In this document: positions 1-8,637 of the stretch, in pieces
How positions within the stretch are numbered: position 1 is the stretch's first letter
How the letters are laid out: the number at the start of each line of letters is the position of its first letter
IMG/VR virus record: IMGVR_UViG_3300038591_000004
Span: 1-38,569 of that record
Length of the DNA: 38,569 nucleotides
Origin: a virus
Direction: 5' to 3' (one strand)
Made by a program: the position numbers and the translations under genes
The notes under the pieces: generated by a model
What the model saw: the letters and a program-made list of their open reading frames with translations, nothing else
Told to the model about the DNA's origin: nothing
Database searches by the model: none

Positions 1-1741
1 GCTCCTCACCGGCTGAGGGGAGCATGCCCTCACGCTTGGCCTGTTTTACCAGTAGCTTGATGGTGCCGTCTTTGCGGTTGCGGGCTACGATCACGTCGCG
101 CAGCTGGGCGTTGCGGGCAGCTTCTACAGCTTCTTCGACACTGGCGAAGTTGGCTGGAGCGGTGCCGTAGTCAGTGAGCGTGCCTGGAACTGGCATGGCC
201 TCGTAGCCCACGAAGCTTAGCTGGAAGCCAGCCAGCGTCATGATGGGGCCTTGCGGCTTCTTGAAGGGGATGCCGTGGTCCTCACGCTCCAGGCGAGAGG
301 GTGGGCCTTGGCCGAATTCCTGAGACTTGCCCCAGGCACGGAGCTTGTCGGCAGCCTCACGCCAGCCCAGGCCAGTGATCTTGTCGCCGGTGATGCCTTC
401 AGCAACGATCCAGGCAGCCCGCTTGATGCCTTCACCACCCTTGGAACGCTCGATGGCCTGGATCATGGCGTTCACGAAGTCCAGGTCTGTGATGTCGAAC
501 TTGCGCAGGATGCGACGGCCCAGGTCGGTGATCTTGGCTTTGGCGGTGCCAGGACCTTCGTAGCCAGGGATCTCTGGTGTCTGCCAGTTGACCTTGGGCT
601 CACCCAGTCCGGGCGTGGGTTCGGTGGGGAAGAAGCCAGGGTACTTGCGCGTACCACGGTTTGTGAATTGGTTGGGATCAACCCACGCGAACTCCATCTG
701 CTTCATGTCCGCTGGAGGCATGGATTCGGTGAGGGGGGGTTCGTGTTGACCGATGCGGGCAGCATCAGCTAGCACGGTTTGTTTGGCATCGGGAGGGAGA
801 GCTTCGATGCTGCCTCGTGGGAGCATCAGCTGAGGCTTCTTGGGCACCAGCTGTACATCGTATTCCAGATGAGGTTCCGCGCCAGAGAGGGTGGTGCGTA
901 GGGCATCCACCCGCTTGGCGCTCGCCTGATCAGCACGTGCAACGCGTTCAGTGTAGTTGATGGGTTCTTCGCCACCCAGCACGCCCAAGCCAGCAAACAC
1001 GGCAGGAAGCGTGGCAGCTTTGATGTGCTCTAGCTTCTCTAGCGGACTCTCGGCTTGGCTGGCTTGGATGACTTCAGGGGTAGCTTGACCAGCCATCTGT
1101 GCAGCGAAACCAACACGGGCAGCGCGCTGCAGCGGGCGCGCTACCGTACCAAGGCGGCTGAGGTAGGAGGCTGCACGGGTGGGAGGGCCAATGACCCCTT
1201 TGGGAAGAACGGCACGCTCGGCAGCACCTTCAAGCAAGAAGGGCCACATGCGTGGGTCAGCAACGGTTGAGCCCATGAACTGACCGATATCAGCTTGGGT
1301 CTGGCGAGCACCACCAACCATCGCGGCGATGTTGGGATGCTGTTCGAGGAACTGTGAAGAGAGGTTCTGTGTGGCAATATCTGTGGGAGCGGTGGCTGCC
1401 CATGCTCCAGCCTCGCCACCCTTCTCAGCCATCCAGTCGAAGGGGTCTACACCGTACTTCTTGATGGCACCTAGCAGCTCGCTGGGAGTGGTCTTGACGG
1501 GGTACGGGATGCCTGTGGGGAGAGGAACACGCATGGGCTTCTGCCACAGCGCTTCACGGCTGGGACCCACATCGCGCATCTGTGCTTCTTCGAGGGAGAT
1601 GGGTTGCTGGCCAGCAGCACCAGCGTAAGCTTGGGGAAAGTCACGAGAGATGAGCGAGCGGATCTCTTGGTCAGTCTGGTTGGCACGGAAGCGTCCGTAG
1701 CTTCCATCGGGAAGCTTCACGTATTGGTATTGCTGCGGCAC
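1..1741 (-). CDS. Large virion protein, C-terminus cut by window edge
   Basis: An open frame of 580 codons runs from a GTG at 1741 to the window edge with no stop, so the C-terminus is missing. The GTG shares a base with the TAG of the upstream gene (TAGTG), which fixes the start. I recognise no domain. The N-terminal third has short Ala/Gly-rich, weakly hydrophobic stretches. The rest is a soluble-looking Lys/Glu/Pro-rich chain. It is the last and longest gene seen in the virion block, after the tail hub and three probable internal virion proteins. In T7-like podoviruses this slot holds the large internal core proteins (gp15/gp16 type), so an ejected or internal virion protein is the best guess, from position only. 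I saw no lysozyme or transglycosylase motif in the part present. Confidence 0.8.
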   Translation of the reverse strand, partial: MPQQYQYVKLPDGSYGRFRANQTDQEIRSLISRDFPQAYAGAAGQQPISLEEAQMRDVGPSREALWQKPMRVPLPTGIPYPVKTTPSELLGAIKKYGVDPFDWMAEKGGEAGAWAATAPTDIATQNLSSQFLEQHPNIAAMVGGARQTQADIGQFMGSTVADPRMWPFLLEGAAERAVLPKGVIGPPTRAASYLSRLGTVARPLQRAARVGFAAQMAGQATPEVIQASQAESPLEKLEHIKAATLPAVFAGLGVLGGEEPINYTERVARADQASAKRVDALRTTLSGAEPHLEYDVQLVPKKPQLMLPRGSIEALPPDAKQTVLADAARIGQHEPPLTESMPPADMKQMEFAWVDPNQFTNRGTRKYPGFFPTEPTPGLGEPKVNWQTPEIPGYEGPGTAKAKITDLGRRILRKFDITDLDFVNAMIQAIERSKGGEGIKRAAWIVAEGITGDKITGLGWREAADKLRAWGKSQEFGQGPPSRLEREDHGIPFKKPQGPIMTLAGFQLSFVGYEAMPVPGTLTDYGTAPANFASVEEAVEAARNAQLRDVIVARNRKDGTIKLLVKQAKREGMLPSAGEE

Positions 1742-2649
1742 TAGCCAGGACCACCACGACCTACATCAGCGTAGTTACGAATCTTCGCTCCTGGGGGTGG
1801 TGTGGTGCCACCAGCACCCGGCTTCTGCTTCGTGCCACCACCCTGGTAGGCAGCCAGGATCTGCTCCTGCTGCTGCTCGATCTGCTGGATGGCTTGGGTC
1901 CAAGTCTGGATGTGGCTCATGATCACCTGCTGCTGTTGTGGGTTGGACACTAGTGTGGGATCGGTGTCTGCCTTCACCTGCTCGGCTTGGATCATGCGCT
2001 GGATACCCTTCTTGCGCTCCTCCAGGGATTTGTAAGCCAGCTGCTGTGCCATGGGAAGTTTGCCCAGGATGGCAGCGATCTGTGCGGATGTACGCCAACC
2101 ACCACGACGAGTGCGCCAGTTCTCCGGGAAGTATTCGCGGCCCGCAGGTCCGTACAAGCTACCCATGACTTCCTTCCAGGCGCGCTGGCCGTAGGCTTCT
2201 TCAGTCTCCTTGACACCCTTCGGGTTGTACTTCTTCCACTCCGTGATCATGGCCTCGGTGTCTTCGGTGCGTGTCTGCTTGGGGGTGGCGGCAGGCTCCA
2301 AGCCCAGCTGGATGCGTGCGAACTTGGCACGGTCTTCAGGCGTCATCTTGCCGAACTCGCCTTGCAACCAGTCCTGCGGAGTCTGCTCCGGAGTGAAGCC
2401 CTGGACTTCCTCCGTGGTCATGCGACCGGTGGAGGGGTCAATGAATACCTGATACATCTTGCCATCAGCACCACGCTGCGGGCCACCAAGAGGTTGACGG
2501 GCACCAGCTTGCTGCAAGCCCAGCTTCTCGCGGGCCTGCTGCAGCTTGAACTCCTCGTTCTCCATGGACTCTTTGCGGGTACGCTCGCGCAGGTTCTCCC
2601 GCGCCTCGCCCATGCGACCTACGCCGAGTGCGAATCCACCGAAGCCCAT
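1741..2649 (-). CDS. Hypothetical virion-block protein (302 aa)
   Basis: An ATG frame of 302 codons that starts two bases after the preceding stop. The N-terminal 60 residues are charged and helical, with a Gly/Phe-rich first dozen residues. A Gln-rich coiled-coil-like segment lies at about 210 to 270, and a Gly/Pro-rich flexible tail ends the protein. No enzyme motif is visible. It lies between the GNAT-like and membrane/coiled-coil genes upstream and the very large gene downstream. That is where podoviruses encode internal or ejection proteins, so a virion role is inferred from position. Confidence 0.8.
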   Translation of the reverse strand: MGFGGFALGVGRMGEARENLRERTRKESMENEEFKLQQAREKLGLQQAGARQPLGGPQRGADGKMYQVFIDPSTGRMTTEEVQGFTPEQTPQDWLQGEFGKMTPEDRAKFARIQLGLEPAATPKQTRTEDTEAMITEWKKYNPKGVKETEEAYGQRAWKEVMGSLYGPAGREYFPENWRTRRGGWRTSAQIAAILGKLPMAQQLAYKSLEERKKGIQRMIQAEQVKADTDPTLVSNPQQQQVIMSHIQTWTQAIQQIEQQQEQILAAYQGGGTKQKPGAGGTTPPPGAKIRNYADVGRGGPG

Positions 2650-2651
2650 TG

Positions 2652-3344
2652 TTAGTAGCTCCCACCGCTAGTATCGGCTGGGTTCAAGAATGGCGTACCA
2701 AAGTTACCACCTTCAGTGATCCCTGGATTGTCGAAGGGGGAGGGGAGAGTCTGTCCAGGTATGGTGCCAGGGGCGGTTGGAGCTGGTCCCATGGGTACGC
2801 CGGGGACAGGTTGAGATGCTGTGGGAGTGCCCACAGGGTTGGTAGTGGTTGCAGAGGGGCCACCACCAAAGCTTGCACCACCCTGGAGTTGCGTGCTCTG
2901 GTCAGGCATGCCTAGGCCCAGCGAGGCGGCTTGATCTCCGAAGACCTGCTGTAGAGCGGTCTGTGCCATCTGGTAGCGTTGGGCTACGAGAGGGGAGAGA
3001 GCCTGTGCTAACACCTGATCGAGGATCTGTGGTGATGTAGTGAGCCCGTGCTCACCTGCCCACGCCTGGACTTGGTTCTGAATCATCGCCGTCTCACCAG
3101 CAGTGAGCGGCATGACCAGCTCTTTCATCTTCTGCGCGTAGAGGGCAGGGTTGTTGGCAAGCGTGGCCATCTGCTTCTGGAAGGCGACCACGCGGTTCTG
3201 GTACGCCTTCCGCGCCATCCCCTGGATGAAGTTGTTGAGCTGGGAAAAGATGTTCATGCCGCCAGTGATGGCACCGGCAATCCCACCCTGGCTCGTTTGT
3301 CCACCACCTAACGCTCCACCGATCTTAGTCAGTGTGTCCGTCAT
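2652..3344 (-). CDS. Hypothetical virion-block protein (230 aa)
   Basis: The ATG at 3344 overlaps the stop of the upstream gene (TAATG). The first 35 residues are Gly/Ala/Ile-rich and resemble an amphipathic or membrane-seeking segment. A helical Gln/Ala-rich middle follows, to about residue 145. The last 80 residues are a low-complexity Gly/Pro/Thr tail with no predicted fold. I do not recognise the family. Its place after the tail hub and GNAT-like gene suggests a minor or internal virion protein. Confidence 0.78.
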   Translation of the reverse strand: MTDTLTKIGGALGGGQTSQGGIAGAITGGMNIFSQLNNFIQGMARKAYQNRVVAFQKQMATLANNPALYAQKMKELVMPLTAGETAMIQNQVQAWAGEHGLTTSPQILDQVLAQALSPLVAQRYQMAQTALQQVFGDQAASLGLGMPDQSTQLQGGASFGGGPSATTTNPVGTPTASQPVPGVPMGPAPTAPGTIPGQTLPSPFDNPGITEGGNFGTPFLNPADTSGGSY

Positions 3345-3778
3345 TAGGCGATCCCCATGTCAGCACTCACGTTCTGCTCGACTGGACCCCACAGAGATGG
3401 GTTGCTGCCACCACCACCGATGCCTTGGAATGCTTGCCATGCTTGTTGGCCGATGCTACCACCGCCACCCCCGGCACCAGCAGACCCAGTAGGCAACCCT
3501 GCCATGGTGCCCACTTGTGCCATGAATGCGGAAGGGTCTACGAGGGAACCTCCCACAGCTTCCTGGGCTTGAGGAGCAGCGTGGAGCATAGCTTGGACGC
3601 GCTGCTTGTTGAGCGCGTCAGCTTCCTGCTGCTTGAGCTTCTGCTCGTCGGCTTGCTGTTGGGCGAGCATAGCTTTGGTAGGGTCACCGGGCTTGGAGAC
3701 TGCGGAGTAGATGGTTTCGCCTACGGTAGCGGCGGCACCGATCAGGGCGGCGATCACAACAGGAGCTAGTTGAGGCAT
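3344..3778 (-). CDS. Small membrane/coiled-coil protein, gp14-like internal virion candidate
   Basis: The frame could open further upstream at 3805, but that start lies inside the preceding gene. The ATG at 3778, two bases after that gene's stop, is preferred and gives 144 residues. Residues 5 to 25 form an Ala/Ile-rich hydrophobic helix. Residues 38 to 75 are a Lys/Gln/Glu coiled coil, and the rest is a Gly-rich flexible tail. T7 internal core protein gp14 has a similar plan of hydrophobic N-terminus then helical region, and sits in the same slot after the tail tube genes. The comparison rests on architecture and position, not on sequence identity. Confidence 0.75.
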   Translation of the reverse strand: MPQLAPVVIAALIGAAATVGETIYSAVSKPGDPTKAMLAQQQADEQKLKQQEADALNKQRVQAMLHAAPQAQEAVGGSLVDPSAFMAQVGTMAGLPTGSAGAGGGGGSIGQQAWQAFQGIGGGGSNPSLWGPVEQNVSADMGIA

Positions 3779-3780
3779 GG

Positions 3781-4215
3781 CTATTTGATCCTCGCTGCAC
3801 CCCAAGAGCCTGTGACTGGCTCTATCGCGCCACCATATCGCAGCACGATATTAGCCAGCTTCTGCTCCATGGGCTTGGAGTCGCTGAGTAGTACCAGGAA
3901 TCCCTGGCACCCGCGTTGTTTCAGGTCACTCAATGCACGCCTGAGCAGTACCACTGCCCACATGTGAGGGGCGTCTTTGGTTGCGGCGATGCGCAGGAAC
4001 ACTGCTAGCTCGTGCGCGATGGCCGTCACCAGGAACGCACACACACGTCCCTCAGATTCTGCAACCCAAACTTGTGAGAAATCAAGGGTATACGGTGGGT
4101 CAGGCGGAAATACTTGCGTGCGTAACTCCTCGGGCAGTACCTCGAAGGGAGAGAGCTGACGGGCACTAACCGTGGTTTCACCGAGCAACAAATCGTTTCC
4201 GCTGTGTTGACTCAT
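3781..4215 (-). CDS. GNAT-like acyltransferase-fold protein in the tail block
   Basis: The ATG at 4215 overlaps the TGA of the upstream gene (ATGA) and gives 144 residues; a longer frame from 4257 would overlap that gene. The order of elements fits a GNAT fold: a strand with WVAES at about 52, a hydrophobic strand ending in AVFLRIAAT, a helix rich in LRRAL where acetyl-CoA usually binds, then FLVLLSDS. The typical Q/RxxGxG/A acetyl-CoA loop is not clear, so activity is doubtful. Small GNAT-like proteins are often found beside tail tube genes in podoviruses. A structural or ejection role is as likely as acetyl transfer. Confidence 0.7.
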   Translation of the reverse strand: MSQHSGNDLLLGETTVSARQLSPFEVLPEELRTQVFPPDPPYTLDFSQVWVAESEGRVCAFLVTAIAHELAVFLRIAATKDAPHMWAVVLLRRALSDLKQRGCQGFLVLLSDSKPMEQKLANIVLRYGGAIEPVTGSWGAARIK

Positions 4216-5138
4216 ACGTACACCGGCACCCCGACTTCGAGGGGCTCGACCATCCACTCGATGGCGTTTAGTTCCATGTGACCAGCGCCTGAGAAGGTGG
4301 CGTGAGCGCTGTTACCCACAGTGCCGATGTCCAACTGCATCTCGTACTGACCAGTTCCTTGTGTATACACAATCATCTGTTGTGAGGGTTGGTCGTTGCC
4401 ATCCACAGTCATCACGCAGTTCACCGTGGGCATGGGCTGGACGCCTGCTGAGTTGGCGGTGGTGCCATGCACGGTGACCCGGCGAAAGTAGATGCGTTGG
4501 GAGTTGTTAGGAGCTACGACTTCTGCGGTGCGTACCGACCAGCTCACAGGGGTGGTCCCGGCAGATCCAGTGGTCGTTGACCCATCCCAGTTCAAGTCTC
4601 CAGCTTGAATACGGCGAAGTATGCCTCCCGTGTTAGGCGAAGTAGCGCCAGCAACGCTAGAGGTATCGAAGCTACCAAGCACTGTGATGGGGATAGAGCC
4701 TGGGGTACGTACCTGCTTGAGCGTAGCAATGTTGAAAGGCAGGTCCATGACGGTCCATGCCTTGAGTACGAGGTCGTAGCACAGCAAGCGCGTCAAAGCA
4801 CCACGCGTTCCTGGAGCTGGGTTGGCAAGCCGAATTGGATAGAGTGTGCCGCCGAGTCCTGGTGGAGAGCCCCCAGGATTGTAGGTCACGGTGCCGATGC
4901 CTGCTGGGACGGTGAATGCGACTGTGCCAGTGAGCAGAGATCCTGTAAAGGCAGTAGCTGTCAATGTCACAAAGTAGATGCGGTACTGTGTGATGCCTGT
5001 AGCAGCTACAAGACCTGTGACCTGGAAGCCATGGTTGGTCGGAGGCTGGGTCGAGCCAGCATTTATGGGAGCTGAGATGGCTACCTCACCTCCCAGGCTG
5101 ATCGCCGCAACTTGCACGAACATGAATGATACGGCCAT
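4212..5138 (-). CDS. C-terminal part of the tail hub/stabilisation protein, after an in-frame TAA
   Basis: This 308-codon frame is in the same reading frame as the gene before it; only TAA and TCT separate them. Residues 1 to 60 are the back half of a beta-sandwich domain. Residues 118 to 135 (core CYDLVLKAWTVMDLPF) look like the beta-propeller repeats seen in tail hub proteins of P22 gp10 and T7 gp12 type. The C-terminal half is beta-rich and ends in a short hydrophobic strand. No Shine-Dalgarno sequence precedes the ATG at 5138. I read it as the second half of one 911-codon gene. It may be made by readthrough, by re-initiation, or not at all if the TAA is an error or a lesion. Confidence 0.75.
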   Translation of the reverse strand: MAVSFMFVQVAAISLGGEVAISAPINAGSTQPPTNHGFQVTGLVAATGITQYRIYFVTLTATAFTGSLLTGTVAFTVPAGIGTVTYNPGGSPPGLGGTLYPIRLANPAPGTRGALTRLLCYDLVLKAWTVMDLPFNIATLKQVRTPGSIPITVLGSFDTSSVAGATSPNTGGILRRIQAGDLNWDGSTTTGSAGTTPVSWSVRTAEVVAPNNSQRIYFRRVTVHGTTANSAGVQPMPTVNCVMTVDGNDQPSQQMIVYTQGTGQYEMQLDIGTVGNSAHATFSGAGHMELNAIEWMVEPLEVGVPVYV

Positions 5139-5141
5139 AGA

Positions 5142-6947
5142 TTATAAGGTGCTCGCGCCAATCCCACCTAGCGCCGCAAGTGTACCTCCACCGGACTGGA
5201 TAGGGATAGCCAGCATGTACATAGGTGGGATGGCACACTGGGCTCCCTTAGAGAACCATGCGTAGTTCCAGTCCAAGGGTACGATGTCAGGCTCACCACC
5301 AAACAAGTAGGGCCGGATCTCCTCGCTGATCAGGCGGTCACGTACACCGTCGAACAGTGCGATGCCCAAGTGCGTGAGGCGCACGATCCCGAACCCTGGT
5401 AAGAACTGGATGCTGCGGGAGGCGATGCAGCCCATGTCTGTCTGTGCTTGTTGGATGGAGAAGTCTGTGGCACCAAACACGCCAGTGACCTGATACGTAC
5501 TGAAACTCTTGAACACGACGAGCGAGCCGGTGGGAGCGATGCCGGTTTCTGCGATGGTGAAGGTAGCGAGGCCCGTAATTTGGTCACCATCATCCTTGCC
5601 CACAAAGGCGGTGTTGAGCGGGTTCCAGCTGTTGGGGTTGTTGATGTCGCTCATCTTGATGCAGCTGGGGCCATCGAAGTTGTCGCTGGTGGTCGTGGGT
5701 TGGGTGTTGCCAAGCCACAGCGAGCCAGCGTAGACGATGCCGTGAGCAGCGCCACGCGGTGCTGGGGTGGAGCTGACGTTGCCTACGTTCTTCCAGATGA
5801 TTTGGTTATCGGTTACAGTCTGACCGAGCGTGGCAGGGAACGCGGGTGCACCACCGCCTGATGTTCCACCTTGGATGGCTGTGAATAGGTTGCCGCCGCT
5901 GGCAATCTGGTCACCTTGCGTGTACACAGTAGTGGCTTGCCACGCGGGAAAAGTGGCTGTGAAGGTGTTGGTGATCTGTGCAATCGTTGAGGGGTCGGTG
6001 AACACCTGTGGCGGGAAGCCGTTACCCAGGCACAGGATCATCTTGTTGGTGTAAGGCACGAACTGCGGGATGGGAGAGGTGTTCCCCAAGACACCACCGA
6101 AAGGCGTGACTGTGGGGCCAGTCGCGCCTCCTGGCGGGCTGCCACCACCACCAAAGCCGCCAGGAGTTTGGTCTACGGAGACGAGCTCATCTGCCGGGAA
6201 CACGGCTAGTTCTGTGGTGTCGTCCCACTGGTAGCGTGGCAGGAACCCACTTGGCGAGCGATTAGTAATCTTGTAGAAGGTGTGACATTGCGTGTTGTTA
6301 GTGGTGGGGACGGTCACACCAGCGAACAGCGCGTTAGCGTCAGAGAGGTTGTCCACAAACGGGGTGCCTACCGTACCTTGTGGAACACCGTTGCCCACGA
6401 TCAGCGACTCGTTACCTGCACCTCCACCCACTACGGTGCGGTACACACGGTAACCTCCAGCAGCATTGACGGAGGCATTCCAGTTCAGGTTCACTTTGTG
6501 GTTGACCAGAATGGTGATGGTAACTTCGTTCGAGGCGGTGGTTTCCCCACCGGCACCATCCAGGGCTGTGACTACGTAGAAGTACGTACCAGCCGCGAGG
6601 GTGCCACCAGCCCCGCCATCAGCGATGGCTAGTCCGGTAGGTGCAGCGACCTGAATGGTCGTATCTTTCTGCGTGAGGATGTAGTACTGGTTGACGCCGA
6701 TGGGTAAGAATAGCGCCAGTTCTGTGATGGGACCTGCGAAAGTATGAGTGTCGGCGTTGTTGGCGACTATAGCGGAGCCATCGAAGACATCCAACCCACC
6801 ACGCTTGGTGTAGAGAAAGTTCGAGATGCGCGGGACGGTGCCGGGGGCCTGGGACCAGATGGGCGAGGTTGCGTTCAGCCCACGGATGAACTTACGCTGT
6901 GGGACGGTGGTGAGGGTGCGACCGCGTTGGCCCTGTTGTGGCGGCAT
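5142..6947 (-). CDS. Tail hub/stabilisation protein with Fn3-like domain, N-terminal part
   Basis: 601 residues from an ATG at 6947 that overlaps the previous stop (TAATG). The N-terminus has the pattern of podoviral tail tube/stabilisation proteins, with a conserved-looking TKRGGLDVFDGS near 48 to 59. An Fn3-like beta-sandwich occupies about 102 to 172, including TYFYVVTALDGAGGE and GGYRVYRT. From about 290 on, repeated beta blades (SLVVFKSFSTYQVTGVF, FGIVRLTHLGIALFDGVRD) suggest a beta-propeller like P22 gp10 or T7 gp12. The protein would sit at the distal end of the head-to-tail stack. The frame stops at a TAA (5142 to 5144) in the middle of a second beta-sandwich domain, and the following gene continues it in frame. 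Confidence 0.82.
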   Translation of the reverse strand: MPPQQGQRGRTLTTVPQRKFIRGLNATSPIWSQAPGTVPRISNFLYTKRGGLDVFDGSAIVANNADTHTFAGPITELALFLPIGVNQYYILTQKDTTIQVAAPTGLAIADGGAGGTLAAGTYFYVVTALDGAGGETTASNEVTITILVNHKVNLNWNASVNAAGGYRVYRTVVGGGAGNESLIVGNGVPQGTVGTPFVDNLSDANALFAGVTVPTTNNTQCHTFYKITNRSPSGFLPRYQWDDTTELAVFPADELVSVDQTPGGFGGGGSPPGGATGPTVTPFGGVLGNTSPIPQFVPYTNKMILCLGNGFPPQVFTDPSTIAQITNTFTATFPAWQATTVYTQGDQIASGGNLFTAIQGGTSGGGAPAFPATLGQTVTDNQIIWKNVGNVSSTPAPRGAAHGIVYAGSLWLGNTQPTTTSDNFDGPSCIKMSDINNPNSWNPLNTAFVGKDDGDQITGLATFTIAETGIAPTGSLVVFKSFSTYQVTGVFGATDFSIQQAQTDMGCIASRSIQFLPGFGIVRLTHLGIALFDGVRDRLISEEIRPYLFGGEPDIVPLDWNYAWFSKGAQCAIPPMYMLAIPIQSGGGTLAALGGIGASTL

Positions 6948-7228
6948 TAGCTACGACGACCACGCGAGCGCTTGCGACCCATCACCTTCTTCTCGTACTT
7001 CTTGTTCTGCTTGGCGGTGAGCACACGCTCGCCTACGTGGGCCTTGATGACCTTGGATTTGCCGCGCTTCTTGCCGCGCACCTTGCCACCCTTCTTGAAG
7101 ACAGACATGCGGAAGGGCTGGCGCTCGCCACCAAAGACACTGCTTGAACCGGCAAAAGGTTCAACGCTCTCGCCGCCAGGACCACCACCGTGTCCGTAAC
7201 CACCCAGCCCTACAAATTCACGTGGCAT
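6947..7228 (-). CDS. Small basic virion-block protein (93 aa)
   Basis: The ATG at 7228 has an AGGAGA ribosome site six bases upstream. The first 35 residues are Gly-rich and flexible. The remainder is strongly basic, with KKGGKVRGKKRGKSK, then HVGERVLTAKQNKKYEKK, and an RKRSRGRRS end. Short proteins with the HVGERVLT-type core occur between adaptor and tail genes of podoviruses, but their role is not known to me. The Lys/Arg tail could bind packaged DNA or nucleic acid during assembly. It shares this charge pattern with the tiny peptides at 8487 to 8618 and 13108 to 13579. Confidence 0.82.
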   Translation of the reverse strand: MPREFVGLGGYGHGGGPGGESVEPFAGSSSVFGGERQPFRMSVFKKGGKVRGKKRGKSKVIKAHVGERVLTAKQNKKYEKKVMGRKRSRGRRS

Positions 7229-7238
7229 GTGTTATCTC

Positions 7239-8477
7239 CTACGGCAGCAGCCAGCCACCACCCAAGCCTGAGCCATAAGCTTCGTTCTGCATGAAGGCTC
7301 CGACTTGGCCAGCAGTGGCTACTGCCTGTTTGGATGCAGAGGCGAGCCGCTGCATCTCGGTTTCAAAGCCACCACGAAGGCCAGCGGCTTCCTGGAATAG
7401 ATGTTCCATCTCGCGGGCGCGGCTCTCAACGAATACTGGGAGCAAGGTTTCCCAGGCGCTTGGGACTTGGAGGGTCTTTGCAGCGTCACCCACGTTGTAC
7501 TTGGTAGCGTAGCGGAAGCCAGCAAACCGTAGATTGAGTTCGACCACAGCAGAGCCGTTGGCTTGGGTGGAGGCTACGGTGCCCCCGATGCCACGCTGTA
7601 GCCCGATCATGGTGGTGGGTCCGCTGAAGCCTGAGTAGGCCACAATCTCTGTGCCGAGCAATGCCAGCCCATAAGGTAGGGTGAAAGTGTTGGCAGCAAT
7701 GGTGGCGGTGGTGTCGGTGGGATTGAGCTGGGCAGTAAGTGTGGTTTGCCCGGAGGTGCGGTTGGGTAGTGGGTAGACCTCGACCAGCTGGGCTCCACCC
7801 AGTAGGCGGAGGTTGCAAACGATGTTCGAGATGCCAGTCACGATGGAGCGACGGAAGACATCGCTTGACCGGCCCTTGTCCATGGCCCAGCCATCGTACC
7901 AAGCGTAGGTGAACTTCACCCAGCTGTTGGTCAGTTGGTAGACAGGCTGGTTGACAATGGTGCCTACGCCGGTGGCGTCGTAGATACCCCCTGTAGCTTT
8001 CGAGGCGACATCCAGAGCTTCGTTCAGCCAACGATAGATGTTGTATGCACCCACGAACGCACCATCGCTGTCAGGGAGCCAGCAGCGATTGCGGGTGGGT
8101 GGAGCAGCTGTGCCAATCGTACCGGGAGTACTGATGACTCCAGGAAGCGTGGTTAGTAGGATGGTCTGATTTTCTAGGCCAGCACCCAAGGTGCCGAAGT
8201 AGCATTTGACGCCGGTGGTGCCACTAGGCAATACACCAGCTACCTGGATGCCTTGGTTCGCACCTACGTTGAGTCCGCTGAATTCCGGTCCGGAAGTTGT
8301 CTCACCCCACTGATTCACCAAGGTGAACTTCATGAAGTAGCTACCAGCGGGCAGCGTGGAGCCACCAGCTGCTACCACAGATGGTGTGAAGGTAGCATTC
8401 GTGGGAGGCGTTACTGCCTGGGGAACGTCAGGGATCAATTCCCGCGCACTGATGATTACGTCGCCAACCAAGGACAC
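7239..8477 (-). CDS. Head-to-tail adaptor-like protein with inserted beta-sandwich
   Basis: 412 residues from a GTG at 8477, preceded by AGAGGTGA. The beginning (VGDVIISARELIPDVPQ) resembles the first helix of podoviral adaptor proteins (P22 gp4 and T7 gp11 slot), and RWLNEALDVASKATGG at about 145 fits their second helical part. A beta-sandwich domain is inserted at about 35 to 105, with the pattern STLPAGSYFMKF, GET, and KCYFGT. The same domain type appears in the tail hub. The C-terminal 80 residues are helical. Gene order (after capsid, before tail hub) supports the adaptor call; the sequence match alone is weak. Confidence 0.65.
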   Translation of the reverse strand: MSLVGDVIISARELIPDVPQAVTPPTNATFTPSVVAAGGSTLPAGSYFMKFTLVNQWGETTSGPEFSGLNVGANQGIQVAGVLPSGTTGVKCYFGTLGAGLENQTILLTTLPGVISTPGTIGTAAPPTRNRCWLPDSDGAFVGAYNIYRWLNEALDVASKATGGIYDATGVGTIVNQPVYQLTNSWVKFTYAWYDGWAMDKGRSSDVFRRSIVTGISNIVCNLRLLGGAQLVEVYPLPNRTSGQTTLTAQLNPTDTTATIAANTFTLPYGLALLGTEIVAYSGFSGPTTMIGLQRGIGGTVASTQANGSAVVELNLRFAGFRYATKYNVGDAAKTLQVPSAWETLLPVFVESRAREMEHLFQEAAGLRGGFETEMQRLASASKQAVATAGQVGAFMQNEAYGSGLGGGWLLP

Positions 8478-8486
8478 GGCTCACCT

Positions 8487-8618
8487 CTAACGGTAGTAGC
8501 GGTATCTCTGGCCACGAAGGATACCACCTTTGTGCTTCTGTGGACGGCTGTGAATGTAGCCACCACCACGTGTGGGACGGCGGTTGGGCTTCTTCACGCG
8601 CTTTATACGAAGGCTCAT
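8487..8618 (-). CDS. Tiny Arg/Lys-rich peptide (43 aa)
   Basis: ATG at 8618 with GGAGGTAAC directly upstream, an excellent ribosome site; TAG at 8487 to 8489. Of 43 residues, 16 are Arg or Lys, with several Gly and Tyr, ending in RGQRYRYYR. No acidic residue is present. It lies between the capsid-associated gene and the adaptor gene, so it should be made late with virion proteins. Protamine-like DNA condensation or RNA binding is a fair inference from charge; no family is recognised. Confidence 0.75.
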   Translation of the reverse strand: MSLRIKRVKKPNRRPTRGGGYIHSRPQKHKGGILRGQRYRYYR

Positions 8619-8637
8619 GTTACCTCCAAACGGCGAT

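Noticed and set aside
5138-5150. TATAAT on the minus strand before the second tail hub frame
   Set aside because: No -35 at 16 to 19 bases and it lies inside coding sequence; more likely made by the TTA-TAA-TCT codons.
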